Source: DASUZB01 sp036377075 (GTDB lineage: Bacteria > Actinomycetota > CALGFH01). Taken from it: a stretch of 49,150 nucleotides of DNA. The notes beneath the pieces were generated by a model that was not told the origin of the DNA, searched no databases, and was given only the letters and a program-made list of their open reading frames with translations. Below are positions 24,087 through 33,097 of the stretch, one piece after another (within the stretch, counting starts at the first letter, position 1; each line of letters begins with the position of its first letter). The position numbers and the translations under genes are program-made. The stretch lies in assembly GCA_036377075.1 (NCBI GenBank), contig DASUZB010000284.1, forward strand, positions 1-49,150, given 5' to 3'.

Positions 24087-25226
24087 TCAAGACAGCAGCA
24101 GGTTGTGCTGCCGATCCCACACCAGGCGCACCGGCCGCCCCATGGCGGCCAGCGCCTCCATCGACGAGGTCGTAAGGTTCTGCTGGGTCACCACCAGCTC
24201 GCCGCCGGCGTCCAACCGCACCACGAAGCGGGTCTGCGAGCCGAGGTAGGCGACGTCGGAGACGACCCCGGTGGCGCTGCACTCGCCCGCGCCGGCGGTC
24301 CCGTCCGGCTCGGTGATGCGGATCTTCTCGGGCCGGACGGTGAAGGTGCCGTCCCGGCCGGTGATCGCCCGCGCTGCCTCGCCGGCGAGCAGGTTCGAGG
24401 TGCCCACGAAGCCGGCCACGAAGGCGCTGCCCGGCCGCTCGTACAGCTCGGCCGGGGTGGCGACCTGCTCGATGCGGCCCTGGTTGAAGACCGCGATGCG
24501 GTCGCTCATGGTGAGCGCCTCGTCCTGGTCGTGGGTGACGAACACGAAGGTGATCCCGACCTCGTGCTGGATCGCCTTCAGCTCCCGCTGCATCTCCTCG
24601 CGCAGCTTGCGGTCCAGGGCGCCGAGCGGCTCGTCGAGCAGCAGCACGCTCGGCCGGTTGACCAGCGCGCGGGCGAGCGCCACGCGCTGGCGCTGGCCGC
24701 CGGACAGCTCCGACGGCCGCCGCCCGCCGAAGCCCTCGAGCCGCACCAGCCGCAGCGCCTCGGCGACGCGGCGGTTGCGCTCCGCCTTGGCCACCTTCTT
24801 GACCAGCAGGCCGTAGGCCACGTTGCCGGCGACGCTCATGTGCGGGAACAGGGCGTAGTCCTGGAACACCGTGTTGACGTCGCGCTCGTACGGCGGCCGC
24901 CCGGTGACGTCCTCGCCGTGGAGGAGCACGCGGCCGTCGCTGGGCGTCTCGAACCCGGCGATCAGTCGCAGGCAGGTGGTCTTGCCCGAGCCGGACGGGC
25001 CCAGCAGGGAGAAGAACTCGCCGGCGCGGACCTCCAGGTCGACCCCGGCCACGGCCTCGACGTCGCCGAACCGCTTGACCACCCCGGCGAGGCGGACGGC
25101 TGCCTGGCCGGGCTCCCGCGCCGGGGCCTCCGCGGGCTGCCCGATGGTGTCCAGCGTGTTCAGCGGCGAGCCGCTCCCGTCCTGGCCGGATCCAGGCTGG
25201 GAGGCAACCTCGTCAGGACCTGTCAT
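24087..25226 (-). CDS. potA: Polyamine-type ABC transporter ATPase, PotA class
   Basis: The 379-residue ATPase has Walker A GPSGSGKTT, the Q-loop FQDYALFPH, the signature LSGGQRQRVALARAL, Walker B VLLLDEPLGALD and the His switch VTHDQ. A C-terminal TOBE-like region (TFTVRPEKIRI onward) is typical of PotA and related importers. It energises the PotB/PotC channel. ATG 25226 follows GAGGAGG, and about 45 extra polar residues precede the ATPase core. It is the first gene of the operon potA-potD-potB-potC. Confidence 0.9.
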   Translation of the reverse strand: MTGPDEVASQPGSGQDGSGSPLNTLDTIGQPAEAPAREPGQAAVRLAGVVKRFGDVEAVAGVDLEVRAGEFFSLLGPSGSGKTTCLRLIAGFETPSDGRVLLHGEDVTGRPPYERDVNTVFQDYALFPHMSVAGNVAYGLLVKKVAKAERNRRVAEALRLVRLEGFGGRRPSELSGGQRQRVALARALVNRPSVLLLDEPLGALDRKLREEMQRELKAIQHEVGITFVFVTHDQDEALTMSDRIAVFNQGRIEQVATPAELYERPGSAFVAGFVGTSNLLAGEAARAITGRDGTFTVRPEKIRITEPDGTAGAGECSATGVVSDVAYLGSQTRFVVRLDAGGELVVTQQNLTTSSMEALAAMGRPVRLVWDRQHNLLLS

Positions 25227-25363
25227 CCGCCTCCTCTGCCGCAGCCACGCGCGGCCTCCCACCAGACCGGCGAGCCGCGGCCAAAGCATGACGGGAGAGG
25301 AAGCGCCCAGCAAGAGCACGCCATCGCGCCGGCTCGGTCGGCGACATACCCGGCAGGACGTGG

Positions 25364-25369
25364 CAACCT
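25364..25369 (+). promoter_or_regulatory. Possible leaderless -10 box (M15 peptidase gene)
   Basis: CAACCT lies 7 nt before ATG 25377. A GGAG also occurs in that gap, so either leaderless or normal initiation is possible. Confidence 0.3.
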
Positions 25370-25376
25370 GGAGCGC

Positions 25377-26261
25377 ATGCCGATCGTCCCCCGCCTGCTG
25401 ACCTTCCTCACCGTGGCCGCGCTGGCGGCCGCGTGCACCGCGGACCAGCCCAGCGGGCGCGACCACGGCACGGCGGCCGGGCCTGCCGCCGCGACGACCA
25501 CCACCGCGGCGCCCGCGCGGCGCCCGGCCCACGCCGGCGGCGCCACGGCCGCGGAGGCGCCCGCCTGGAGGGTCGGCGCCAGGCCGCTGCCGCTGCGGCC
25601 CGACGGCTTCGGCAAGGTGCTGCCGACCCCGGCGCCGCTGCGCGACCGCAGGTTCCCCACCGTCGACCGGCTCCCCCCGCCCGGCGACGGCCGCTTCCAC
25701 TCGTCGATCGAGCCGGTCAGCGCGGCGGTGCGTGCCCGCATGGGCACGGCCTGGAGCGCGGGCTGCCCGGTGCCACTGGCCGACCTGCGCCACCTCACCG
25801 TCAGCTTCCGCGGCTTCGACGGCCGGGCGCACACCGGCGAGCTGGTGGTCAACCAGCGCGTCGCCGGCCAGGTCGTCGGCGTCTTCGCCAAGCTCTACCG
25901 GGCGCGCTTCCCGATCGAGGAGATGCGCCTGGTGACCGGCGCCGACCTGCACGCCCACCCGAGCGGCGACGGCAACAACACCGCCGCCTTCGTCTGCCGC
26001 ACGGCCCGCAAGCAGGCGCGCTGGTCGGCGCACGCCTACGGCCTGGCGGTCGACGTCGACCCGTTCCAGAACCCCTACCAGCGCGGCGACCTGGTCCTGC
26101 CGGAGCTCGCCAGCGCCTACCTGGACCGCGGCCGCGTGCGGCCGGGCATGATCCGCCCCGGCGACGTGGTGACCAAGGCGTTCGCCGCGATCGGCTGGAC
26201 CTGGGGCGCCACCTGGGGCTCCCCCGTCGACCGCATGCACTTCTCCGCCACCGGCGACTGA
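25377..26261 (+). CDS. M15-family peptidase lipoprotein (VanY/L-Ala-D-Glu peptidase-like)
   Basis: This 294-residue protein has a signal sequence ending AALAAAC and an Ala/Thr-rich linker. The catalytic domain is of the M15 D-Ala-D-Ala carboxypeptidase/endolysin type, with zinc motif SAHAYGLAVDVDPFQNPY (His and Asp ligands) and the final His in DRMHFS. It would trim peptidoglycan peptides outside the membrane. The gene diverges from potA across 150 bp. The lipobox is weaker than usual because Ala replaces Leu at -3, so a secreted soluble form is possible. Confidence 0.8.
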   Translation: MPIVPRLLTFLTVAALAAACTADQPSGRDHGTAAGPAAATTTTAAPARRPAHAGGATAAEAPAWRVGARPLPLRPDGFGKVLPTPAPLRDRRFPTVDRLPPPGDGRFHSSIEPVSAAVRARMGTAWSAGCPVPLADLRHLTVSFRGFDGRAHTGELVVNQRVAGQVVGVFAKLYRARFPIEEMRLVTGADLHAHPSGDGNNTAAFVCRTARKQARWSAHAYGLAVDVDPFQNPYQRGDLVLPELASAYLDRGRVRPGMIRPGDVVTKAFAAIGWTWGATWGSPVDRMHFSATGD

Positions 26262-26313
26262 CCGCGGCGACTCCCCTACCCAGCAGCGCGGCAGGACGCC
26301 CGGCGGCCGATCT

Positions 26314-26327
26314 TGAACCGTGGTTCA
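26314..26327. promoter_or_regulatory. Palindrome upstream of the tetR promoter
   Basis: TGAACC-GT-GGTTCA is a perfect 14-bp palindrome about 50 bp before the tetR promoter. It could bind the TetR protein or act as the end of the M15 peptidase transcript. Confidence 0.35.
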
Positions 26328-26373
26328 TCGGGTGCTCGGCCGGACGGTCAGGCATCGCTCCATAGCTGGGAGA

Positions 26374-26406
26374 TTGACAGCCATCCGGTGCCGAATTACC
26401 GTTCGG
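26374..26406 (+). promoter_or_regulatory. Promoter and candidate operator of the tetR-liv operon
   Basis: A consensus -35 TTGACA (26374-26379) and -10 TACCGT (26397-26402) are 17 bp apart. CCGAA-TTACCG-TTCGG (26391-26406) forms an inverted repeat over the -10 box, fitting autorepression by the TetR protein encoded next. The roughly 110-nt leader contains a CGC-CGTA-GCG hairpin with flanking C/G runs. Confidence 0.55.
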
Positions 26407-26519
26407 ACAGCCCCCTCGCCGTAGCGGGGGAAGCCGCGCCGCCGGCAGCCGGTCCCCGCGACGGGCTGCGGAGCCCCGCCTGAAGCGCGCGAGGCCCCCG
26501 CCGGGGACAGGAGGCCACG

Positions 26520-27140
26520 ATGGCTGACCGTGCCGAGTCACCCGACGCTCGCAGCCGCATCCTGCAGGCGGCCGAGGACCTCTTCGGGACGCGCTCCTAC
26601 GAGCGCACCAGGGTGTCGGACGTGGCCAGGGCGGCGGGCATCGCCACCGGCTCCTTCTACCGCCACTTCCCGAGCAAGCGCGCGCTGATCGTGGAGGTGC
26701 TGCGCGAGCTCAACCGCGAGCTGCGCCGTGCGATGCGGGAGGCGATCGGGGACGCCAGCGGCTACCCCGACCGGGAGCGGCGCGCCTTCACCGGGTTCTT
26801 CTCCTTCCTCGGCGAGCACCCCAACCTCTTCCGCATCCAGCGGCAGGTCGAGTTCATCGCCCCGGCCGCCTACCGCGAGTACTACGACGAGCTGGCGCGC
26901 CGCTACGCCCGCGCCGCCAAGGACGCGATGGTGCGCGGCGAGCTCGACCCGCGGTTCGACCCCGACTTCCTCGCCTACGCGGTCTACATCGGCGTGGCGC
27001 ATTTCGTCGGCCTCCGCTGGGCAGAGTGGGGTGGGGGCGGCACCGTTCCGAGGGACATCGCCGAGCAGGTGTTCCTGCTGCTCGAAAAGGCGCTCAGACC
27101 AGTCGACCAACCGACGGCCGCCGCGGTCCCGCGCGGCTGA
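26520..27140 (+). CDS. TetR-family transcriptional regulator
   Basis: The 206-residue protein starts with the TetR helix-turn-helix: RSRILQAAEDLFGTRSYERT followed by VSDVARAAGIATGSFYRHFPSK. The C-terminal half is a helical ligand pocket (AYREYYDELARRYARAAKDA). GGAGG stands before ATG 26520. It lies 16 nt before livG on the same strand, so it heads the transport operon and likely represses it through the site at its promoter. An acyl-CoA or branched-chain acid is a sensible inducer, because an acyl-CoA dehydrogenase follows the operon. Confidence 0.9.
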   Translation: MADRAESPDARSRILQAAEDLFGTRSYERTRVSDVARAAGIATGSFYRHFPSKRALIVEVLRELNRELRRAMREAIGDASGYPDRERRAFTGFFSFLGEHPNLFRIQRQVEFIAPAAYREYYDELARRYARAAKDAMVRGELDPRFDPDFLAYAVYIGVAHFVGLRWAEWGGGGTVPRDIAEQVFLLLEKALRPVDQPTAAAVPRG

Positions 27141-27156
27141 CCCTCCCGGGAGCGCG

Positions 27157-27917
27157 ATGCCCGTGCTGCGTATCGGCCAGCTCACCGTCCGCTTCGGCGG
27201 CGTGACCGCGCTCGACGGCGTCTCGTTCGCGGTCGAGCCCGGCCAGGTGTACGGGCTGATCGGCCCCAACGGCGCCGGCAAGACCACCCTGTTCGACTGC
27301 GTCAGCCGGCTGACCAGGCCGCAGGGCGGGACCATCGAGTTCGACGGGCGGAGCCTGCTCGCGCTGGAGCCCCACCAGGTCGCCGCGCTCGGCATCGCCC
27401 GCACCTTCCAGCACCTGGGCCTGGTCGGCTCGCTGAGCGTGCGGGAGAACGTGATGCTCGGCGGCCAGCACGCCTGCCGCGGCGGCTTCGCCGCCGCCGC
27501 GCTGCGCCTGCCGCTGGTCGGCAGGCAGGAGCGCGCGGCGCGCCGACGCGCCGACGAGGTGCTCGAGCGCCTCGGGCTGGCGCCGCTCGCGGCGCGCCCC
27601 GCCGCCGGGATGCCCTACGGCACCCTCAAGCGCATCGAGCTGGCCAGGGCGCTCGGCGCGGCGCCGAAGCTGCTGCTGCTCGACGAGCCCGCCAGCGGCC
27701 TCTCCCACGGCGAGGTCGACGAGCTGGTGGAGCTGCTCGACGCGCTGCGCCGCGACTGGGACCTCACCGTGCTCCTGGTCGAGCACCACATGGGCATGGT
27801 CATGCGCATGTCGCACCAGGTGGTGGTGCTCGACTTCGGCCGCAAGATCGCCGAGGGCGCCCCCGCCGAGGTCCGCGAGGACCCGGCGGTCGTCCAGGCC
27901 TACCTGGGGGTGCCGGC

Positions 27918-27921
<4 letters not shown>
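27157..27921 (+). CDS. livG: Branched-chain amino acid-type ABC ATPase, LivG class
   Basis: The 254-residue ATPase has Walker A GPNGAGKTT, the Q-loop region FQHLGLVGSLSVRENV and Walker B LLLLDEPASGLSHGEV. Its signature loop is degenerate: instead of LSxGQ it reads MPYGTLKRIELARAL, which is seen in LivG proteins. The His switch is LVEHHMGMV, a typical LivG feature. Its TGA overlaps the LivF GTG (GTGA). The importer of this class takes up hydrophobic amino acids, amides or short acids. Confidence 0.92.
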
Positions 27922-28631
<710 letters not shown>

Positions 28632-28641
28632 GGGAGCGGCG

Positions 28642-29523
28642 ATGGCACGGTTCGTGCAGGTGGTGGTCGACGGGATCGCCGACGGCTCGATCTACGCCGC
28701 GCTCGGGCTCGCCCTGGTGCTGATCTTCCGCTCCACCGGGATCGTCAACCTGGCGCAGGGCGAGATGGCGATGTTCTCGACCTTCATCGCCTGGGCGCTG
28801 CACGAGGCCGGCCGGCCGCTGTGGCTGGCGATCCTCGGCGCGTTCGCGCTGTCGTTCCTCGGCGGCATGGCGGTCGAGCGGGTGCTGATCCGCCCGAGCC
28901 AGGGCAAGGACGCGCTCACCCGCCTGATCGTCACGCTCGGCCTGGCCATCCTCGTCAACTCGACCGCCGGCTGGATCTGGGGGTTCAGCAACCGCGGCTT
29001 CCCGCGGATCTTCCCCAGCGGCGCGGCTCGGCTCGGCGGGGTGGCGCTGTCGCTCGAGTCGCTCGGCATCCTCTCCGTGCTGCTGGTCGTCGTCGGCCTG
29101 CTGTGGCTGCTGTTCCAGCGCACCAGGCTGGGGCTGGCGATCCGCGCCGCGGCGATGAACCCGGAGTCGAGCCGCCTGGTCGGCATCGACGTCGGGCGCG
29201 TGCTGATGCTGGGCTGGGGCCTGGCGGCGCTGCTCGGCGCGCTCGCCGGGGTGCTGGTCGCGCCGCGGCTGTTCCTGGACGTGAACCTGATGGGCGGCGT
29301 GCTGGTGTACGCGTTCGCCGGCGCGGCGCTCGGCGGCTTCGACTCCCCGCTCGGCGCGGTGGTCGGCGGCTGGATCATCGGCGTCGCCGAGAACCTCGCC
29401 GGCACCTACGTCGACGCCATCGGCGCCGACCTCAAGGTACTGGTGCCGCTCGGGATCATCTTCGTGGTCCTGCTGGTGCGCCCGTCGGGGCTGTTCGGCT
29501 CGCCGGAGGTGACGCGCACGTGA
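28642..29523 (+). CDS. livH: Branched-chain amino acid-type ABC permease, LivH class
   Basis: This 293-residue membrane protein contains the LivH opening DGIADGSIYAALGLALVLIF, the segment GIVNLAQGEMAM and the cytoplasmic loop TRLGLAIRAAAMNPESSRL, followed by LVGIDVGRV. It has about eight helices and pairs with LivM. GAGGGAG precedes ATG 28642. Its TGA overlaps the LivM GTG by 4 bases, giving tight coupling. Confidence 0.93.
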   Translation: MARFVQVVVDGIADGSIYAALGLALVLIFRSTGIVNLAQGEMAMFSTFIAWALHEAGRPLWLAILGAFALSFLGGMAVERVLIRPSQGKDALTRLIVTLGLAILVNSTAGWIWGFSNRGFPRIFPSGAARLGGVALSLESLGILSVLLVVVGLLWLLFQRTRLGLAIRAAAMNPESSRLVGIDVGRVLMLGWGLAALLGALAGVLVAPRLFLDVNLMGGVLVYAFAGAALGGFDSPLGAVVGGWIIGVAENLAGTYVDAIGADLKVLVPLGIIFVVLLVRPSGLFGSPEVTRT

Positions 29524-30593
29524 GCCTCGTGACAGTCGAGCGCGGCAGCCGGCGGCATCTGGCGCTGCGGGGCGTGGCGCTGGGCGCGCTGGCGCTGGTC
29601 GCCGTCGGGCTGCCGTTCGACTCCGAGCCGGTGGTCAACGGCGAGCTGACCATGGTCCTGGTCTTCGCGGTCGCGGCGCTTGGCCTGAACCTGCTGGTCG
29701 GCTACGCCGGGCAGATCTCCATCGGCCACGGCGCCTTCTTCGCCATCGGCGCCTACACCACCGCGGCGCTGGTGGTGAAGGCGCACGTCCCGTACCTGCT
29801 GACCCTGCCGCTCGCGGCGCTGGTCACCTTCGCCGCCGGCTTCGCCTTCGCGGTGCCGTCGCTGCGCCTGCGCGGCCCGTACCTGGCGCTGATGACGCTG
29901 GCGCTGGCGGTGGCGGTGCCCGCGCTGATCAAGCGCTTCGAGGGGCTCACCGGCGGCGTGCAGGGCATGAGCGTGCCGCAGCCGCCCGTGCCCGGCTGGC
30001 TGCCGCTCGCCGCCGACCAGTACCAGTACCTGCTGGCGCTCGCCGTCGCCGCGGTGATGTTCCTGCTCGCCACGAACCTCACCCGCGGGGCGCTGGGGCG
30101 GTCGCTGGTCGCCGTCCGCGACAACGAGCGCGCCGCCATCAGCATGGGCGTCGACCGCGCCAGCGCCATGACGCGGGTGTTCGCCGTCAGCGCCGCCTAC
30201 GCGGGCGTCGCCGGCGCGCTGTTCACCCTCGCGCTCGGGTTCGTCGCGCCCGAGTCGTTCACCCTGCTGCTCTCGTTCACCTTCCTCGCCGCCATCGTGG
30301 TCGGCGGCCTGGGGACCGTCGGCGGCGCGCTGCTCGGCGCGCTGTTCATCGAGTTCGTGCCGCAGTACGCCGAAGGGGTCAACCAGGCACTGACCGGGGT
30401 GACCTACGGCGTGACCCTGATCCTGGTCATCTACCTGTTGCCGGGAGGCGCCGCCGGGCTGCTGCGGCGCCTGCGCCGCCGCCTCGTCGAGGTGGTCGAG
30501 CCGAGCGCACCCCCGGAGCAGCCCGTCGACGGGACGGCACCCGAGGCCGGCACCGTCCCGTCGTCGCAACGCGGTGGCCTGCCGGCCAGGTAG
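29520..30593 (+). CDS. livM: Branched-chain amino acid-type ABC permease, LivM class
   Basis: The 357-residue permease has the typical LivM regions GLNLLVGYAGQISIGHGAFF and SLRLRGPYLALMTLALAVAV, and the loop GRSLVAVRDNERAAISMGVD, with about nine helices. A Pro/Arg-rich cytoplasmic tail of about 40 residues extends past the last helix (SAPPEQPVDGTAPEAGTV), longer than usual. It starts at GTG 29520, overlapping livH by 4 bases. Confidence 0.92.
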   Translation: MSLVTVERGSRRHLALRGVALGALALVAVGLPFDSEPVVNGELTMVLVFAVAALGLNLLVGYAGQISIGHGAFFAIGAYTTAALVVKAHVPYLLTLPLAALVTFAAGFAFAVPSLRLRGPYLALMTLALAVAVPALIKRFEGLTGGVQGMSVPQPPVPGWLPLAADQYQYLLALAVAAVMFLLATNLTRGALGRSLVAVRDNERAAISMGVDRASAMTRVFAVSAAYAGVAGALFTLALGFVAPESFTLLLSFTFLAAIVVGGLGTVGGALLGALFIEFVPQYAEGVNQALTGVTYGVTLILVIYLLPGGAAGLLRRLRRRLVEVVEPSAPPEQPVDGTAPEAGTVPSSQRGGLPAR

Positions 30594-30621
30594 ACCTGTC
30601 GAGCCTCTCAAGGAGGGACCT

Positions 30622-31878
30622 ATGGTGGGGAGAGTTAGGACAGCGACCGGCCCGAGGAGCGCTCCACTGCTGATCCTGCTGGTGCTGGCCCTGCTCGCCG
30701 CGGGCTGCGGCCGAAGCTCCGGCGGCGGCGGCCAGGCGGGCACGAGCGACCCCGGCATCACCTCCTCGAGCATCAAGCTGGGCGGCTCCTACCCGTTCAG
30801 CGGCCCGGCCTCGGCGTACGGCACCATCCAGAAAGGGGTCGACGCCTACTTCAAGTACACCAACGACCAGGGCGGCGTGAACGGCCGCAAGATCGAGTTC
30901 GTCACCTACGACGACGGCTACGAGCCGCAGCGCGCGCTGACCAACGCCAAGAAGCTGGTCGAGCAGGACAAGGTGTTCGCCCTGTTCAACACGCTGGGCA
31001 CCGCCAACAACATCGCCATCTGGGACTACGCCAACCAGCAGAAGGTGCCGCAGGTGTTCGTCGCGACCGGCTCCTCCGCCTGGGGGGCCAAGATCGACGC
31101 GCACCCGTACACGATCGGCTGGCAGCCCAACTACGTGACCGAGGCGAAGGTCTACGCGGAGTACCTGAAGAAGGAGAAGCCCGACGCCAAGGTCGCCGTG
31201 CTGTACCAGAACGACGCCTACGGCAAGGACCTGCTCGGCGGGTTCGAGGCCGGCATCGGCGGCTCGGGCATCAAGATCGTCGACAAGCAGAGCTACGAGT
31301 CCACCGACCCGTCGGTCGCCTCGCAGGTGAAGAAGCTCGCCAGCGCCGGCGCCGACGTGTTCCTCGACATCACCACGCCGAAGTTCGGCGCCCAGGCGAT
31401 CGCCACGGTGGCGCAGACCGCCTGGAAGCCGCTGCACATCCTCAACAACGTCGCCGCCTCCAAGGCGCAGGTCCTCAAGCCGGTCGGGCTGAAGAACGCG
31501 CAAGGGATCCTCTCCACCGCCTACTTCAAGGACCCCGAGGACCCGCAGTGGGCCAACGACCCGGCGATGACCACCTACAAGACCAACCTGGCCAAGTACG
31601 AGAAGGGCGCCGACCCGAACGACCCCTACAACGCCTACGGCTGGGCGGTCGGCAACAGCATGGTCGAGGCGCTCAAGCAGATGAAGCAGCCGACCCGCGC
31701 CGCCCTGATGGACGCGGTTCGCAACCTCGACATGGACATCCCGATGCTGCTGCCCGGCATCAAGGTGCAGACCAAGGGCACCAGCGACGGCTACCCGATC
31801 GAGGCCATGCAGGTCACCCAGTTCAAGGGTGACATCTTCCACCTGCAGGGCGAGGTGATCCAGGCCGCGGCGCAGTAG
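30622..31878 (+). CDS. Branched-chain amino acid-type binding lipoprotein
   Basis: This 418-residue lipoprotein has a signal peptide ending LALLAAGC (Cys29) and a Gly/Ser linker. The mature part is type-I periplasmic-binding fold: ITSSSIKLGGSYPFSGPASA, GRKIEFVTYDDGYEPQRALT, and VAVLYQNDAYGKDLLGGFEA. It is the receptor for the LivFGHM importer encoded upstream. AAGGAGGG lies before ATG 30622, about 28 nt after the livM stop. Leu/Ile/Val is conventional for this family, but aromatic acids, urea or amides are equally possible. Confidence 0.9.
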   Translation: MVGRVRTATGPRSAPLLILLVLALLAAGCGRSSGGGGQAGTSDPGITSSSIKLGGSYPFSGPASAYGTIQKGVDAYFKYTNDQGGVNGRKIEFVTYDDGYEPQRALTNAKKLVEQDKVFALFNTLGTANNIAIWDYANQQKVPQVFVATGSSAWGAKIDAHPYTIGWQPNYVTEAKVYAEYLKKEKPDAKVAVLYQNDAYGKDLLGGFEAGIGGSGIKIVDKQSYESTDPSVASQVKKLASAGADVFLDITTPKFGAQAIATVAQTAWKPLHILNNVAASKAQVLKPVGLKNAQGILSTAYFKDPEDPQWANDPAMTTYKTNLAKYEKGADPNDPYNAYGWAVGNSMVEALKQMKQPTRAALMDAVRNLDMDIPMLLPGIKVQTKGTSDGYPIEAMQVTQFKGDIFHLQGEVIQAAAQ

Positions 31879-31890
31879 CGGCCGGCAGCG

Positions 31891-31922
31891 TGCGCCCCGG
31901 CTCCTCGAGGAGCCGGGGCGCA
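31891..31922. terminator. Strong perfect hairpin after the liv operon
   Basis: A perfect 32-bp palindrome has 16-bp arms: TGCGCCCCGGCTCCTC and its complement. It lies 12 bp after the binding-protein stop. No T-run follows, as is common for actinobacterial hairpin terminators. It should end most of the liv transcript and shield the acyl-CoA dehydrogenase gene. Confidence 0.75.
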
Positions 31923-31941
31923 TTGGCCGGAGAGGGGATCC

Positions 31942-33093
31942 ATGGACTTCGAACTGTCGCAGGAGCAGGCCGCGCTGCGGGAGCTGGCCGCCGAGTTCAG
32001 CGACCGCGAGGTGGCGCCGCACGCGGCCGCCTGGGACCGGGCCGAGTCGGTCGACCTCGGCATCGTGGCGAAGCTCGGCAAGCTCGGCTTCCTCGGCCTG
32101 ACCATCCCGGAGGGCTACGGCGGCGCCGGCGGCGACCACCTGGCGTACTGCCTCGCCGTCGAGGAGCTGGGCCGGGGCGACTCGTCGGTGCGCGGCATCG
32201 TCTCGGTCTCGCTCGGCCTGGTGGCCAAGACCATCCTCGCCCACGGCAGCGAGGAGCAGCGGCGCGAGTGGCTGCCGCGGCTGTGCGCCGGCGAGGCGCT
32301 CGGCTGCTTCGCGCTGACCGAGCCGGACAGCGGCTCGGACGCCGCCTCGCTGGCGACCAGCGCGGTCCGCCAGGGCGACGACTGGGTCCTGTCGGGCTCC
32401 AAGACCTTCATCACCAACGGGACCTGGGCGGACGTCGCGCTGGTCTTCGCCCGCAGCGGCGGCCCCGGCCCCAAGGGGATCACCGCCTTCCTGGTGCCCA
32501 CCGACAGCACCGGCCTGACCCGGCGGGAGATCCGCGGCAAGCTCGGCCTGCGCGGCCAGGCCACCGCGGAGCTGGCCTTCGACGGGGTCCGGGTTCCCGA
32601 CGGCGGCCGCCTCGGCGAGGAGGGCAAGGGGTTCTCGATCGCCATGTCGGCGCTCGCCAGGGGACGCATGTCCCTGGCCGCGGGCTGCGTCGGCATCGCC
32701 GAGGGGTGCCTGCGGGCCTCGGTCGGCTACGCCACCGAGCGGGTCCAGTTCGGCCGGCCGATCGCCGGCTTCCAGCTGGTGCAGGAGCTGCTCGCCGAGA
32801 TGGCGGTGGAGACCGACGCGGCCAGGCTGCTGGTGTGGCGGGTCGCCGACCTGGTCGACCGCGGCAAGCCGTACGCCACCGAGGCGGCCAAGGCCAAGCT
32901 GTTCGCCAGCGAGGCCGCCGTGCGCGCCGCCAACGCCGCCGTGCAGGTCTTCGGCGGCTACGGCTACATCGACGAGTACCCGGTCGGCAAGTACCTGCGC
33001 GACGCCCGCGTGACCACCGTCTACGAGGGCACCAGCCAGATCCAGAAGCTCCTGATCGGCCGCGCCCTCACCGGCGTCAACGCCTTCACCTGA
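31942..33093 (+). CDS. Acyl-CoA dehydrogenase
   Basis: The 383-residue flavoenzyme shows the family blocks: GFLGLTIPEGYGGAGGDHLA, FALTEPDSGSDAASLAT, FITNGTWADVALVFAR and LIGRALT at the end. The catalytic Glu lies in VYEGTSQIQKLL near residue 362, as in medium- and short-chain acyl-CoA dehydrogenases. It oxidises an acyl-CoA to enoyl-CoA, passing electrons to ETF. GAGAGGG precedes ATG 31942. It follows the liv operon hairpin by 19 bp, so it may be co-regulated by read-through. Isovaleryl- or isobutyryl-CoA are plausible substrates. Confidence 0.92.
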   Translation: MDFELSQEQAALRELAAEFSDREVAPHAAAWDRAESVDLGIVAKLGKLGFLGLTIPEGYGGAGGDHLAYCLAVEELGRGDSSVRGIVSVSLGLVAKTILAHGSEEQRREWLPRLCAGEALGCFALTEPDSGSDAASLATSAVRQGDDWVLSGSKTFITNGTWADVALVFARSGGPGPKGITAFLVPTDSTGLTRREIRGKLGLRGQATAELAFDGVRVPDGGRLGEEGKGFSIAMSALARGRMSLAAGCVGIAEGCLRASVGYATERVQFGRPIAGFQLVQELLAEMAVETDAARLLVWRVADLVDRGKPYATEAAKAKLFASEAAVRAANAAVQVFGGYGYIDEYPVGKYLRDARVTTVYEGTSQIQKLLIGRALTGVNAFT

Positions 33094-33097
33094 CGGG

